DNA of 64,000 nucleotides from Piliocolobus tephrosceles (taxonomy: Eukaryota > Chordata > Mammalia > Primates > Cercopithecidae), in assembly GCF_002776525.5 (NCBI RefSeq), contig NC_045441.1, positions 103,163,025-103,227,024 on the forward strand. Reading direction: 5' to 3'. Each line of letters starts with the position of its first letter. Position 1 is the stretch's first letter. Below are positions 48,200 through 59,635 of this stretch, piece by piece. Under the pieces are notes generated by a model. That model made no database searches. It was not told where the DNA came from and saw nothing but the letters and a program-made list of their open reading frames with translations. The position numbers and the translations under genes were made by a program.

Positions 48200-49200
48200 C
48201 GTTCATCAACATTCTGTTGAGTATCTTATAGATGCAAGAAACTACTATCCCTAGGAATATTACTATAAGCAAGACAGACAAATACCCTCTGCTCACAATG
48301 CTTACCTTATGGGGAGACAGAACAGTGGAGATGAATGAATGGAAAATAAACAGCAAGTAGATAATTACAGAGAGTGATAAGTATGAAGGCCATAAAAATG
48401 TTAGTGATAGAATAGAGATTAACCAAGTGGAGGTACACTTTGGATAAACTGCACAAAGAAAAACAACAGTGTATTAAGACAGACAACAGTGTGCCAAGGA
48501 TGAAAAATAAACAACAGTGATGAAAGAAGATGGATGAAAGAGAAACAACAGTGTATTAAGCCAAGAGCCAAGCTTTCCAAAGAGGGAATTGCAAATGCAA
48601 AGACAAGTATGAAAGAGTTTGATAAATGTAAAGGCCAGAAAGGATGGTCATGCACCTAAACAGTAGTGAGTTAGGGGGACAGCACTATAAGATATAACCA
48701 ACAAGGTAGGTAGGTGTCAGATCATGGCCTTGTAGACAACGTATTTTACTCTAGGTAAAATAGGAACTCAGTAAAATGTTTTAAATAGGAGAGTTCCATG
48801 AATCTACATACATTTTTAATCACTGATTTTTGTATGGATATTGGAGGTTATAAAGAATAAAAGGAAGAAAACATGTTAGAAGACTGTTACAGCAGCTTTA
48901 GTGAAAGATGATGGTGTTTTAGAGGCGAGTGGGATGGTCTGGGACTGATGCAGGGGGAAGTGGGCAGAGAAGTGGCAGGACTTGCTCATAGATAGATGTA
49001 GGTGGTAACGAAAAGAGAAGAATTGATAGGATTCAGGTTTTAGGATGAGCCATTCAGTGGGACACTCTTGTCTGGAGACAAAAATCTGTGAGTCATGGGC
49101 ACAGATAGCTTGCAGAGCCCTAGGATAGAATGAGATGAGATAGGAAGAGATAATAAAAAGAGAAGAACCTAGGACAATGCCCACAGGCTCTACAATGTTA
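48200..49200 (-). mobile_element. L2 LINE, antisense, about 1 kb
   Basis: Antisense L2 phrases occur in order: 'GAGGGAATTGCAAATGCAAAG' (48582), 'TCATGGCCTTGTAGACAAC' (48723), 'GAGACAAAAATCTGTGAGTC' (49075) and 'GAGAAGAACCTAGGACAATGCCC' (49160). A local duplication lies at 48462-48560. Confidence 0.72.
48462..48562. repeat. Local direct repeat in antisense L2
   Basis: AAACAACAGTGTATTAAG occurs at about 48461-48478 and exactly again at about 48543-48560. Shorter related copies (AACAACAGTG, GACAACAGTGTG) lie between them. Confidence 0.75.
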
Positions 49201-49454
49201 AGTGTTCTAGTTGAGAAAAAGCAGCTGGCAAAAAGACTAAGAAAAAAAGTACAAGTGAGATAGGAGAAAATATGGAAGTGTTATCACAAAAGTCAAGAGA
49301 AAAAAAGCACCACCCCAAGAACGGAATGGGAAGTTAAGAAATGGTCCAGTGTCCATTAGATCTGACAAAGTAGCAAGTTATTACTTCAGTTAATAATTTA
49401 ATTATACTCTAACATCACATAAATACTAGCACTAGACCCAGAATTTCCATATCC

Positions 49455-49457
<3 letters not shown>

Positions 49458-49488
<31 letters not shown>
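49458..49488. repeat. (TG)n microsatellite
   Basis: About 15 uninterrupted TG units, a probable polymorphic marker. Confidence 0.97.
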
Positions 49489-49489
<1 letters not shown>

Positions 49490-50248
49490 AGTCAGAATCT
49501 AAGTCTTCAGAGCCAGAGCACTGGCAATGTAAATGTACTCAATGGCAATTTCTATCTGAACAGGAGGAAAAAGGACATCTGACCCAATTTACCAGCCAAC
49601 ATCACACATCCTTACTAGGGAGAGACACAGTGATTCAACCAGGCTCTGACCTCGGACTTAAAGCAGATCAAGTTTGGAATCTACAGAATGGAAAGCAAGA
49701 GAAGGAAACCTTCAGGCTATAGAGACAAACTAAGCATAAAATAAGCCACGCATGACAACTGGATGGGAGAAGAGAAAGAAAGGGGCACCAAATCAGGACA
49801 AGAGAAGGCAATGATCAAATCAAATAGCTGAACCAGAGAGACTGGATGGAGTGAAGACATGAGAAATGTCTTAGGTTCAGATCAGTCACCTTTCAATACA
49901 GCAAAATCTTTGCCTACCCTCAGGGTTGAGTGTATGTACACAGAAACACCACTGCTAAGGTGCTGCCATTCTGATGTCCTCTATCCCCTTGCTGGGTCCG
50001 AACTCACCAAAACTCTAGCCTTTCCTCCTTTTTCTCCTTCCCTGGTGCCCAATTCAAGGAAGTTGAAAAGCCTAGGCGAGACAGCTGGACATTTGTCCAC
50101 CAAGGTGCTCCCTGCACATACAGTGCCTGGTGCTGTCCTCAGATCACTCTCTAGGTGGAAGCATTTTCAGCATGAAAACCTTAACCAAAATCATGGCCTG
50201 AGACAGCCAACCATACTTCCATCAGAAATTGATGGAAAACCACTCAGT

Positions 50249-50251
<3 letters not shown>
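49489..50251. other. Unclassified DNA, no gene supported
   Basis: A 154-codon plus-strand frame (49859-50323) exists, but its last third reads through the T48 tract as poly-Phe, and nothing upstream resembles a known domain or splice structure. I do not call it a gene. Confidence 0.5.

Positions 50252-50299
<48 letters not shown>
50252..50299. repeat. T48 homopolymer
   Basis: 48 consecutive T with no recognised Alu or L1 body next to it. It could be the A tail of a minus-strand retrocopy extending to about 50500, because CCACTCAGTAGG before the tract and CCACTCACAGG at about 50505 are similar. Confidence 0.9.
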
Positions 50300-50300
<1 letters not shown>

Positions 50301-50642
50301 GTCTAAACGAACTCTGGGACTGAAAGAAAAGTTTGACATTATAAATACAACTTAATCAAAAAGAGTATTTCAAGTTCCCAAGTTTTCACATACGCAAATC
50401 ATATATTGGTTCCTCTAGGAGAATTTATTGCCCTAGACTAGAAGAAATTTTAGTACAGCAGAACCCAGCTCTTCAGCATAATTTGGTATTATCTACGTAT
50501 CAGCCCACTCACAGGCAGCCTTGCCTTGGGTCTCCAGACAGCCAGCCAGCATAAGGTGGTGCCAATAAGTTAGAACCTTGTTTATACTCAACAAATATAA
50601 GTTTTCAAAGATGTGTAGTTGATCGTGTAAGTTCTGTAGTAT

Positions 50643-51330
50643 AGTAGTCTGCCCTTATCTGCTGGGGGTATGTCCCAATACCCTTAGTGGATGCCTGAAA
50701 CCATGGATATTACCAAACCCTATATATACCCTATATATATGGTTTTTTTAACTTATACATACATGCTTATAATAAAGAACTTATAAATTAGGCACAGTAA
50801 GAAATTATCAATAACTAATAATAAAATGGAACAATTATAACTACATACTATTCATACATAGGTTGATTTTTACCAAAGATCTTAGCAACCTCAGCAATTG
50901 ATTTCTTTTTCTTTCCTTATTAAGTTGAGAACATTCACCTTTTCATTTAAAGGAAACACTTCACAGCTTTTTGTTGGCAGCCGTGAATTACCAGCATCAC
51001 TCTCTGGGCTTTGAGGCCATTATTAAGTAAAATCAGGGTGACTTAAACACAAGCACTGCGATATTGTGACTGCTAATATGATCAATCACCTAGAAGGCTA
51101 CTAAGTGACTATTGGCTGGCAGCATAGACAGCATTGATCTGCTAGACAAAGCTAATTCACATCCCAGGCAGGACAGAGCAGGGTGGCACATGATTTCATC
51201 ATGCTCCTCAGAATGCCATACAATTCCATTCACAATACACTTACATATTTTGAATTTCTGGTATTTTTCATTTGATATTTTTGACTATAGTTGACCATGG
51301 GTAATTGAAACCACAAATAAGGTTTAGTTC
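50643..51330 (+). mobile_element. TcMar-Tigger element (MER2/Tigger1-like)
   Basis: The left end reads AGTAGTCTGCCCTTATCTG and is followed by 'AGTGGATGCCTGAAACCATGG' and 'AATTAGGCACAGTAAGAAATT'. The right end has 'TAATTGAAACCACAAATAAGG', the inverted counterpart. The middle is diverged and lacks a transposase frame. Confidence 0.75.
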
Positions 51331-52629
51331 AGATACGTGCAAATCATAGTGAAACAAATGTTTAATAGAAAATTTATTGGGGTAGAGAGTTGTTAGTATA
51401 TTAACATCCTGCTGTGGTCACACACATGTTTCACATATACAAGTATATTTCTTTCCAAAATGTTTTTTTCCTGTCTTTTCTTTTACATTATGTGCATAGC
51501 GTCCTGGTTTCCCCAAAAGACAATCAAGACAAAAAGAAAAGAAAGACCAAGCAAATTAAATGACATTTCCTCTCAGAACCTCCTTCTTTCTGCTTGTCAG
51601 TATCTCCTGATTTCCAGGTGGACTCTCTCATGCTCATTTCCCATGAGCACCTGAGTCTCTGAAGATTGGTTTTTATCCCAGATCACCTCATGGAGGAAGA
51701 AAAAAAAAAAACAAAGGATGATTCTGGCAAGTTTTATAAGCTGTGTAACCAGCTCAATTTAAATAAAATGTGTATAAATATTCCCATTCAAGTTTTCTTG
51801 GTGAACTCTCTATTACATTAGGAGTCATTAAAACTTCCATGGCTTCAAAGCTGATTTTGCTCTAAGGTGCAGTAACCCTGTTCAAAGTGAAGACAAAACC
51901 ATTAAGAACAGGCAACCCAGGATGGGCTTCAGAAAGGGTATTTCAATTCGGCTGAACACTGCAAGGACTCTGTGCAGTATGAGAAGATAATTTATCAAAT
52001 GTAGACTAAAAGGCATGCTGTTATGAGGTACCAGATGGACTCTGTGTTAACTCTTCAGAGAGCAGTACACACAGCTTGGCAAAGTGAAAATGCTACAGAA
52101 GAAGTAAAAGAGCTACAGAAAATTGTAAGTGCTGTGTTCCTGGAAGAAAGAGACAAAGTGAATCTGGACGTCTTAGTAAGAAAGAAAGAGATGAATAAGG
52201 AGAGTCAAAGGAGCTGACCTTTTGGGGCAGTCTGTCAGGAAAGTAAAAAGGCCATCATGGGAAGTGAAGTTACAGAATAAAACTAGACACCATGTTTGGG
52301 AAAATAAGCTCCAAACAACCTACATTTGTTTCTCTAGAAAGGCTTTTGAAAAAATTACATGTCATGACTTGAAAGAGAATCAGCTGTATTTTCAGGAACC
52401 TACAATGTGAATCTTTAAAATTTGTGAGTATCTGCTATAAACAAAAGCCATAAAGAACACTCACAAATGTCTGCAGCATAGCAGAGCCAATAGATAGTGT
52501 CAAATTTTAACATTTGGCTTATATTTTACATGTTAATTGGATATAGTATTTGTACATACTCAAAAGGATGCATACATAATAAATAGAGAAGTAATAGTTT
52601 TAATTATAATTCAGAATTAAATTATGTTA
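51331..52629. other. AT-rich DNA, no gene seen
   Basis: Two short plus-strand frames (52023-52217 and 52222-52410) are separated by a stop. They have Lys/Glu-rich composition but no recognised domain. An A11 tract lies near 51700. Confidence 0.4.
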
Positions 52630-52890
52630 AAGCAGTAGAAACAATAACATTAGCTACCATTTACCAAGTGCCTTGTTTCAGATATAGCCCTGTATCAGGC
52701 ATTATGCCAAATGATTTCTACATTATATCATTTCACCTTAAAACTTCCCTGAGAAATGGATATTGTTAGTCCTATTTTAAGTATTAGGGAAATCAGACAC
52801 AGAAATTTAAAAAACTTTCTCAAACTCACACAGCTGTCTAAATCTAAAGACTACATTTAACCATTACTTTATACTACCTCCCAACTGTCA
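52630..52890 (+). repeat. MIR, plus strand, near complete
   Basis: 'AACATTAGCTACCATTTACC', 'CTGTATCAGGCATTATGCC', 'CCCTGAGAAATGGATATTG' and 'AACTCACACAGCTGTC' run in full MIR order. Confidence 0.87.
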
Positions 52891-53599
52891 AATATTTTAG
52901 GCACAATCAAGTTGCTTAAAATGTCAAATTGATGTATTCTTTTAATCCAGGATTTTCTATTACATAGGGCCAGTGTGATATTCTAACATAAAGACATATA
53001 CTCATGCATGCACTGTATTCTTTCACATTTAGTTCAACTGACTTAGTTTATTGGACACATACCATTTTGAAGGAATTGTGCTGGCATCTGCAGTGTATAT
53101 AATGAAAATTAGCAAAAAGCCTCAGTTCTAAAAGAAGAAGAAGAAGAACAATAGTATCAGGATGCTGTGTTGGAATTCTATCTCCATTAACTTAGGATAA
53201 GACACCAAAGACTAAGAATGAGAAATAGGTGCCAAAGTGCCCACAGCTTAAATGCTAGGTTACTGATGACAGTAATGGACTATCCATTCTCAGTAAAGAG
53301 AATGGAGCCCTGTTTGTAGCCATCACTTAATAACTGACTCAGGCAAGCAGTTGATGCTAAGACATTTAGATGAATGGTGGTTGGCAAACAGGATTTTCAC
53401 ACCATCTAAAGTATAACCACCAGATTGCCTATTAATTACAAAAGGAAAGATAACTACACTGTAGAGAGATCTAGTAGATGCCACCTTACCAAGTGATGTT
53501 GTAGAGCTTCCCCAATATTGAAGAAAATTGACATTATATACCTGCTAGTGTGATGCCACAGAAGGGAAACACAGTTATCTATGTAGGACTCTTGACAAA
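52891..53599. other. AT-rich DNA with a short (GAA)n
   Basis: A short (GAA)n tract lies at 53133-53148. No other feature can be supported. Confidence 0.42.
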
Positions 53600-53814
53600 A
53601 AAGTTTACTTGGAACTTAACATGAGAAAATAATAAGTCAGATCCAGATAATTGGACTTCAAAACTGTTAATGTCTTAGAGGAAAAAAGAAGAGCAGGAAG
53701 CGGGCACGAATGGAAACTGTCCTAGAAAGAGAGTAAAGAAGACTAAAGTGATCAGACAACTAAATTTGATGAGTGATTATTTTTATTATTTTCTGAATTT
53801 TATTTTAAAAGTAT

Positions 53815-53830
53815 AGCAATGAAGAATATT
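53815..53830. repeat. Target-site duplication, left of U6-L1
   Basis: AGCAATGAAGAATATT, identical to 54198-54213. Confidence 0.97.
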
Positions 53831-54090
53831 TATTTATTTATTTATTTAATTTTTATTTTTATTATACTTTAAGTTCTAGGGTGCATGTGCATAACGTGCA
53901 GGTTTGTTACATATGTATACTTGTGCCATGTTGGTGTGCTGCACCCATCAACTCGTCATTTACATCAGGTATAACTCCCAGTGCAATCCCTGCCCCCTCC
54001 CCCCTCCCCGTGATAGGCCCCAGTGTGTGATGTTCCCCTTCCCGAGCCCAAGTGATCACATTGCTCAGTTCCCACCTATGAGTGAGAACA
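53831..54090 (-). mobile_element. L1PA 3' end of the U6-L1 chimera
   Basis: Antisense L1 3' UTR with 'GCAGGTTTGTTACATATGTATAC' (53899), 'TTGGTGTGCTGCACCCATC' (53931) and 'CCCACCTATGAGTGAGAAC' (54071). The T-rich left end (53831-53862, TTTATTTATTT pattern) is the tail. The sequence is close to primate L1PA. The junction with U6 lies at 54089-54091, within a run of A shared by both partners. Confidence 0.93.
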
Positions 54091-54197
54091 AAAAATATGG
54101 AATGCTTCACGAATTTGTGTGTCATCCTTGCACAGGGGCCATGCTAATCTTCTCTGTATTGTTCCAATTTTAGTATATGTGCTGCCGAGGCGAGCAC
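54091..54197 (-). pseudogene. RNU6-like pseudogene: U6 snRNA pseudogene, full length
   Basis: The copy spans all 107 nt of U6, from the GTGCTCG 5' end (54197) to the CCATATTTT 3' end. I count five differences from the U6 sequence as I know it; four are CpG-to-TpG/CpA transitions and one (54190) is an A/G change, as expected for a neutral copy. The ACAGAGA-type box used at the spliceosome core is still readable. The external promoter elements of a functional U6 gene (TATA at about -25 and a proximal sequence element) are absent upstream, because the flank is the target duplication and L1M DNA. It is therefore not expected to be transcribed by its own promoter. Confidence 0.95.
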
Positions 54198-54213
54198 AGC
54201 AATGAAGAATATT
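54198..54213. repeat. Target-site duplication, right of U6-L1
   Basis: AGCAATGAAGAATATT, starting immediately after the first U6 nucleotide (minus-strand 5' end at 54197). Confidence 0.97.
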
Positions 54214-54440
54214 ATCGAATATTTAGAAATGGAAATGTAGGCTGTATATTATGTGATTGTATTATATCCCTGTTAAATTTCTTGAGTGAAAACGATCAAG
54301 GGCATCCTATGAGAAGAGCGTCCTCATAGATAGAAGATATATGTGAGGTATTTAGGACAAAGTGTCATGATGCCTGAAGACTACTCTCAAGCAGTTCAAC
54401 AAGATAAAAATGGAGATAGATGATGTATTATGTAATAAAG

Positions 54441-57400
54441 ACTATATAATATATAGCAATAGATATTTATATGCATAATAAGTCACAAATTATTAATGAT
54501 ACTTTGTATATAATATAATGTATAACTATTGAAAATATATTAGTATACATGTAAATTGTATTATACTACATAATATATACAAAATAGTTCACTAAAATTA
54601 TAGAGTACATAGCATATACTATATAGTATACTATGCAGAGTAAGATTATCAATTATACAAATTAATCTATAACTAATATAATAGAGCTTATAATCTTTTT
54701 GTTCTGAAAATATTTCTCCCAGAGTTCTAATCATGTGACATGATTTTATATTGGTATACTATAAAATGGTATACATTCACTTTTATATAAAATTTGAAAA
54801 TAGGAATTTTCAGGGACCTCACTTGACAAATAAGGACTGGTTATATTTTTATTAGTTCCATGTAGCTGTTTTTCTCTGGGTGAGCATTTCATTTTCACTA
54901 CCATGTGTAATATTCCTTCCCATCCCTACCTTCCATCTACCTCCTCTACCTTTCTCAACCTTCATCTTTCATTTCTTTAAATTTCCCTTCTTTCTGTCAC
55001 TTGTGTCAAGTGAGACCAGAGGGCTTAAATTTAATAAAGTCCCTTTGTTAAGGGAGAGCCTATTTTTAGTCCATGTGCTAGTGCATGTAGCACGTTTTAC
55101 TGACTCTTTTAAAGTATTGTTATCTCAAGGACACTTACTGGGCTTAGATGAACTGTGATATGATGAGGAGTTTGGTCGTAAGATAAAAATCTGTCACGGG
55201 CTTATTTACCACTTTTTATTAATTAAATAGCATGACCCAGGTCATTCAGTCTGTATTTGAAGATGGAGAAAGTCATTATTGAAGGTCTTTGACAATCAAA
55301 ATGGCCTTTATGTTGTTCTGAACAACTTTTGTGGGAAGAAGAAACACAGTAGTTTGTTTAGTAATTCTGTCTACACTGTATCATACTGATAGCCCTTATG
55401 GTGCCTCCAGGAGAACTAGCAAACCACATCTTTCCTAGGTAAATGAATTACAATGAGACACAGCCTTGGGGCCACAAGGCATGGAATTCTGATGAAGAAA
55501 AATCACCTCATTGTCTTTCTCCAGGCAGAAACAGCTCTCTGCTAGGGTGTGCCTTGTAAGAGAACCAAGGACCAAATCTCAGTCCCCTCTCAACATTTTA
55601 GTCACATTTGTGGTGGCATAACCACTCAACTCTAGACAGCAACCCTCGTGTTCATGATGCCTATAAAAATATGCAGACACTTCTTTATATATTTGTATTT
55701 ATATAAACTTATCTATGCATGTATTTATGTATATATACTGCTGATAGTTACAACCAAATTATTTTAGGTGATCTTCAAAGAAAGCAAGAGATTACACACC
55801 TTAACTGTGAAATCAGTCACATGATTTAGCACTTAAGGTGTAAAAACATGTTCAGAATCCAAAGAGGAATGACTTAGTAAAATATTATAGGCCTCACATT
55901 TGAATCCAGATTACAGGGTGATCTGACAACTCCTAATCTGATCATATATCTTAATTTTGTATCAAATAAGTAAGAACTCAAATGAGCTTGATATTCTTAT
56001 ATTTAAGTTATTTAATTTTTGAGTAAGCATTATGTTCAGTGGTCTTTAAGAAGATTATGTGGATAACATATCTTCCCTCCTCAATCTTTGCATACCTATT
56101 GACACTTCCTTTTGCCTTTACATATAAAAGACAATCACTATAAGTTAAATCATGCCCTTCTCTCCCCCAAATTTAACTTTTTCCCAAATATTCCGTTTTA
56201 TTCGTTATTGTGCATGTCACATTGCAGAAGAGCAGTCTAAGGTCCACCAGACTTTTTGTTACTTTATGGAAAATAATAATCTAACTCAATAAAAGCTTAA
56301 TTTTTTTCTTAAACTTTCCTAAAAACTTTTAGCAGTATAGGTTTAGAGATGTATCTCTTTCCTTAGATTTTTTATATCAATTATGGGAAGTCTTTTAAGT
56401 TTGCATCCTCAGATATTTTATTTGGTTCAGTAAAGTTTTTTTATTATGTTGTTAAATATTGCTTTATTCTAATTCAGAAACACGTTTACTTTTTAGAATA
56501 CATCTTTGTTCTCTGTTATTCTGCTATTATGATCTATATCATCATTATCTCTTTATACTTTTCCTTTATATGCTCGGATAACTTCACTTTTGTTTCATAC
56601 TGATTGTATTTCCAACAATGCCATTCTACTATGCATAGGTTTTAATTCTGCTATTGCATTATTTCTTTGTAACACTTCTTCCTTTGCTAACCATCTCATT
56701 TTTTTACCTCACTTTGTTCCACTTTTTACAAACATTTCTCCTTTCCTTCAAATATACTATTGAAGCAGAACATTTTTATTGTTGTTTTTCTAATTCCATT
56801 GTGAATTCTGCAAATCAGTCCTTTCCAGTGGCATGTTACTCTTCGAAATAATTAAAATGATATTCCCATTCTCTTATTCTGCAGATCTGTTGTTGTGGTT
56901 GCTGTCACTTGTTGTTGCTCTTTTCATAGACTCAAGTTGTTTATTTGTTTGGAATTTTATCATTATGTAATTACCTGTATACTTTTTAAAAACTCTACAC
57001 AAACTTCACATTTGCCAGCAGACAGGATAGACAATGCCTGTGCTCAATATCCATTTAGGTGCTTGTGGAACATCCTTTCTCTGATTTAAAGTCAGAAGAC
57101 AAATTTATGAGCCCAGGTTGTTTTCGATTTTCTGTGTTTAGCACGCATTCATCTATATATTCTAACATGCTAAGCATAATTTTCTCCATGCCAATTTTTT
57201 TGATCTCTAAAACCTTGAAATTATGAAGTATATGAAAACTCAAATCCTCAGCATACAGTGCTACCAAGATTTTTATTATTTCAGCCCCTACCTACAGCAC
57301 CACATCTGAGGTGGTTACAGCTGCCACGATGCTTAAGGAGTTACCAGTCTCCCCTACTTCCTACCCTGTTTATTTGCTGAAATTAATTTCCAGATGGATG

Positions 57401-58058
57401 TCAGAAGTTTGGAGTCATGGAACGGAGAAGAATGCCCTGGCTGCCTTAAAAAGTAGCATCTCCTCCATTGCCAGCCATTTGCTCACCATTTTGCTTGATC
57501 CGAGCCTGGTCTAAGGATCTAGAAACTAATATTGAGAAAGAGAAAGGATATTTCTGGCTTCTATTAGGTAAGTGGGTTGTTCTCTTTATTAGGCAAAGCC
57601 CAGGCATCCATCAGTTGTTTTTCTCTATCCAGTTTTATTGCCCTTCTAGTTAGTAGAAATGGAGTGAAGCAATCAATTGCCTGTCAGCTTTCATTTTTTG
57701 GATGGTTGTGAGTGTTGATCTTTTCTAAAAATTGGCATTTTATCCCTCTGCTTGTTCGTAATCACCAGTCTTATCATTGCTATAGCTAAGCCTGCATCAA
57801 AAGCCTCAGTTAAGTGTCCTTGCTGTTTCCAAGCCTTGCTGATGTTGTCTGAGATTTTTCTAAGGTCAAATGATAATCTACTAACCAGAATCCCCCACAA
57901 CAGAAAGCTAGGATTGTCAGCAGTTTCATAAATAAATGAATCACCAGAGCTTATTTCTAACTCTTTTTAAACCTGGATTTCACTTAAATATTATCATATA
58001 AAGCTACAAGAAATGTAGACAATTAGTGTGGAAGGATACTGTGTACAGGCATATGGCC
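54441..58058. other. Long AT-rich unclassified stretch
   Basis: The part at 54420-54700 is very AT-rich (many ATA/TAT words). 56200-56900 is T-rich on the plus strand and may be an old antisense L1 or HAL1, but no landmark was clear. Frames of 60-92 codons show no domain. Confidence 0.4.
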
Positions 58059-58198
58059 TCATGAACACACACACACACTCTCATGCATGAACGCGCACAT
58101 CTTGTCACGTATGAACACAAGCCAGTCCTTACACATGAGTTTGTGCATGGTCTCACAAATGAGCAGATCAATAGCCTCATGCACAAACACACAGGAAT
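58059..58198. repeat. Degenerate 24-bp minisatellite, about 6 copies
   Basis: Related units begin at 58059, 58081, 58105, 58129, 58153 and 58177, with spacings of 22, 24, 24, 24 and 24. Each carries a TCA(T/C)G-like start and a (C)ATGA(A/G)C or ACACA segment. The first unit includes a pure (CA)n stretch. Confidence 0.65.
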
Positions 58199-58419
58199 AA
58201 AATGGCTCAGTACAATTCTACCACAACTGAGAAAACAACATAAATCACATCAAAGGTAAGTACAAGGTCTAAAATATAACTGAGGAAAAACAAAGAAATG
58301 ACAAGAAATGGATATGTGTGGTGCAGAAAGTAATGAACCCATCACTTTTACACATATCATAATAATCTGACAAGGAAGGTACCAGGAATCAAATGAATTC
58401 AATTATCTATTCATGAAAT

Positions 58420-58555
58420 GTATCAGTTACCTACTATGTGCTAGGCACTGACACTGAGGCTCAGAAACGCAATTACTAGTAAACTATTCAGCCATCTTGG
58501 TGAGTGCCAAATTCAAGTCTAACAACACTGCCCGTGTGTTCTCCACTATCCCCAT
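58420..58555 (+). repeat. MIR with internal deletion, plus strand
   Basis: 'CAGTTACCTACTATGTGCTAGGCACTGACAC' is joined directly to 'TGAGGCTCAGAAACGCAATTAC', so the middle of the core is missing. Confidence 0.72.
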
Positions 58556-59325
58556 GCTAAAGTGCAGGATAGATTTATTGTTATTTTTTCCTAGAACATT
58601 ATCTGTGCAGAAGCTTTTGTATAGCTAATTCAAATAGAAATATAATATTACTTTATATAGTAAAACTCTGGGTTAGTTCATGAAGCAAATTTTCCATGTA
58701 GTTTTTCTATATCAGAAATTTTGAGTAAAATGTATGTTTAAAACACTAGCTTGATAAAATGATAATAGTGGCAAAGTTTCTGAATATATCTGAATCCCAC
58801 CACTCGGCGTAATAAATGACAGAACAGCTAGAATAGTAAGACCAAAAGCCCAAAAACTACTTCCAGATAAAATGTAACTGCAACGCATCCTCCAAGCCTA
58901 AAAACACAAACTGGGAGCTACAAGCTACCAAAACAACAAAGTCCATATGGCCTCAGCAACTGTAAAAGAAGAAACAGAGAAAAACAAGAGGATTTCAGAT
59001 GGCCATGAGGCCCAGAAAACCAACAGCGCTAACCAGAATGCTCAACAGGCCATGCTGAGTACAGCAGCCAAAAATAGGTGGGAGGTTTATGGGCTCCAAT
59101 TTGCAGGGTAATGGAATAGAACCACAGTAAGGTCAAATTGTGGTGGAGCAGTGTGGGCCTTTTAGATTCTGGAAACTAATCAACTAAAACTTCCTTTCGG
59201 GGCAAGGGTTCACACTGAGGAGAAACTGCTGGAAGTGGAATCCAAATTAAGTAAGAGAGGGAAACAGAGACCAGATCCAGGTGAAAGTGGGCCTCCACAT
59301 TTTGGAAAGTACAGGGGATATATGT

Positions 59326-59635
59326 ATTTTTTTATTTTTATTTTTATTTTTTTTTGAGACTGAGTCTCACTCTGTCACCCAGGCTGGAGTGCAGTGGCAT
59401 GATCTCTGCTCACTGCAACCTCTGCCTCCCGGGTTCAAGTGATTCTCCCACCTCAGCCTCCTGAGTAGCTGGGATTACAGGTGCATGCAACCACACCCAG
59501 CTAATTTTCGTATTTTTAGTAGAGACAGGGTTTCACCATGTTGGTCAGGCTGATCTCAATCTCCTGACCTCGTGATATGCCCACCTTGGCCTCCCAAAGT
59601 GCTGGGATTATAGGCGTGAGCCACGGTGCCCAGCC
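59326..59635 (-). mobile_element. AluS-type Alu, minus strand
   Basis: A TTTTATTTT-type tail (59326-59355) precedes 'GAGACTGAGTCTCACTCTG', and the element ends 'GAGCCACGGTGCCCAGCC'. A target duplication is only weakly visible (AGGG..ATAT on both sides). Confidence 0.92.

Larger units (their letters stand above)
53831..54197 (-). mobile_element. U6 snRNA-L1 chimeric retropseudogene
   Basis: On the minus strand a full-length U6 snRNA copy is joined directly to a 5'-truncated L1 3' end with a short A-rich tail. Both parts have the same orientation and lie within one pair of 16-bp target duplications (AGCAATGAAGAATATT at 53815-53830 and 54198-54213), so they arrived in a single event. This is the structure expected when L1 reverse transcriptase begins on L1 RNA and switches template to U6 RNA during target-primed reverse transcription. 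The 3' integration site (AATATT/AT) is compatible with L1 endonuclease. It interrupts an older L1M. Confidence 0.95.
53600..54440 (+). mobile_element. L1M 3' UTR fragment, plus strand, split by U6-L1 chimera
   Basis: 'TAGAAAGAGAGTAAAGAAGAC' with 'TGATCAGACAACTAAATTTGATG' (53720-53770) and, after the insertion, 'GTGAGGTATTTAGGACAAAG' with 'CATGATGCCTGAAGACTACTC' (54340-54390) match the 3' UTR of old L1M elements. The reading is continuous across the 367-bp insert. Confidence 0.6.

Noticed and set aside
49859..50323. 154-codon plus-strand open frame
   Set aside because: Its end is poly-Phe from the T48 tract. No domain, splice sites or repeat-family coding match support it.
54091..54197. Functional U6 snRNA gene
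   Set aside because: It is enclosed by a target duplication with L1 sequence, has substitutions, and lacks upstream U6 promoter elements.
58051..58198. CRISPR-like array (regular 24-bp spacing)
   Set aside because: The units are contiguous diverged tandem repeats without distinct spacers, and the DNA is vertebrate.
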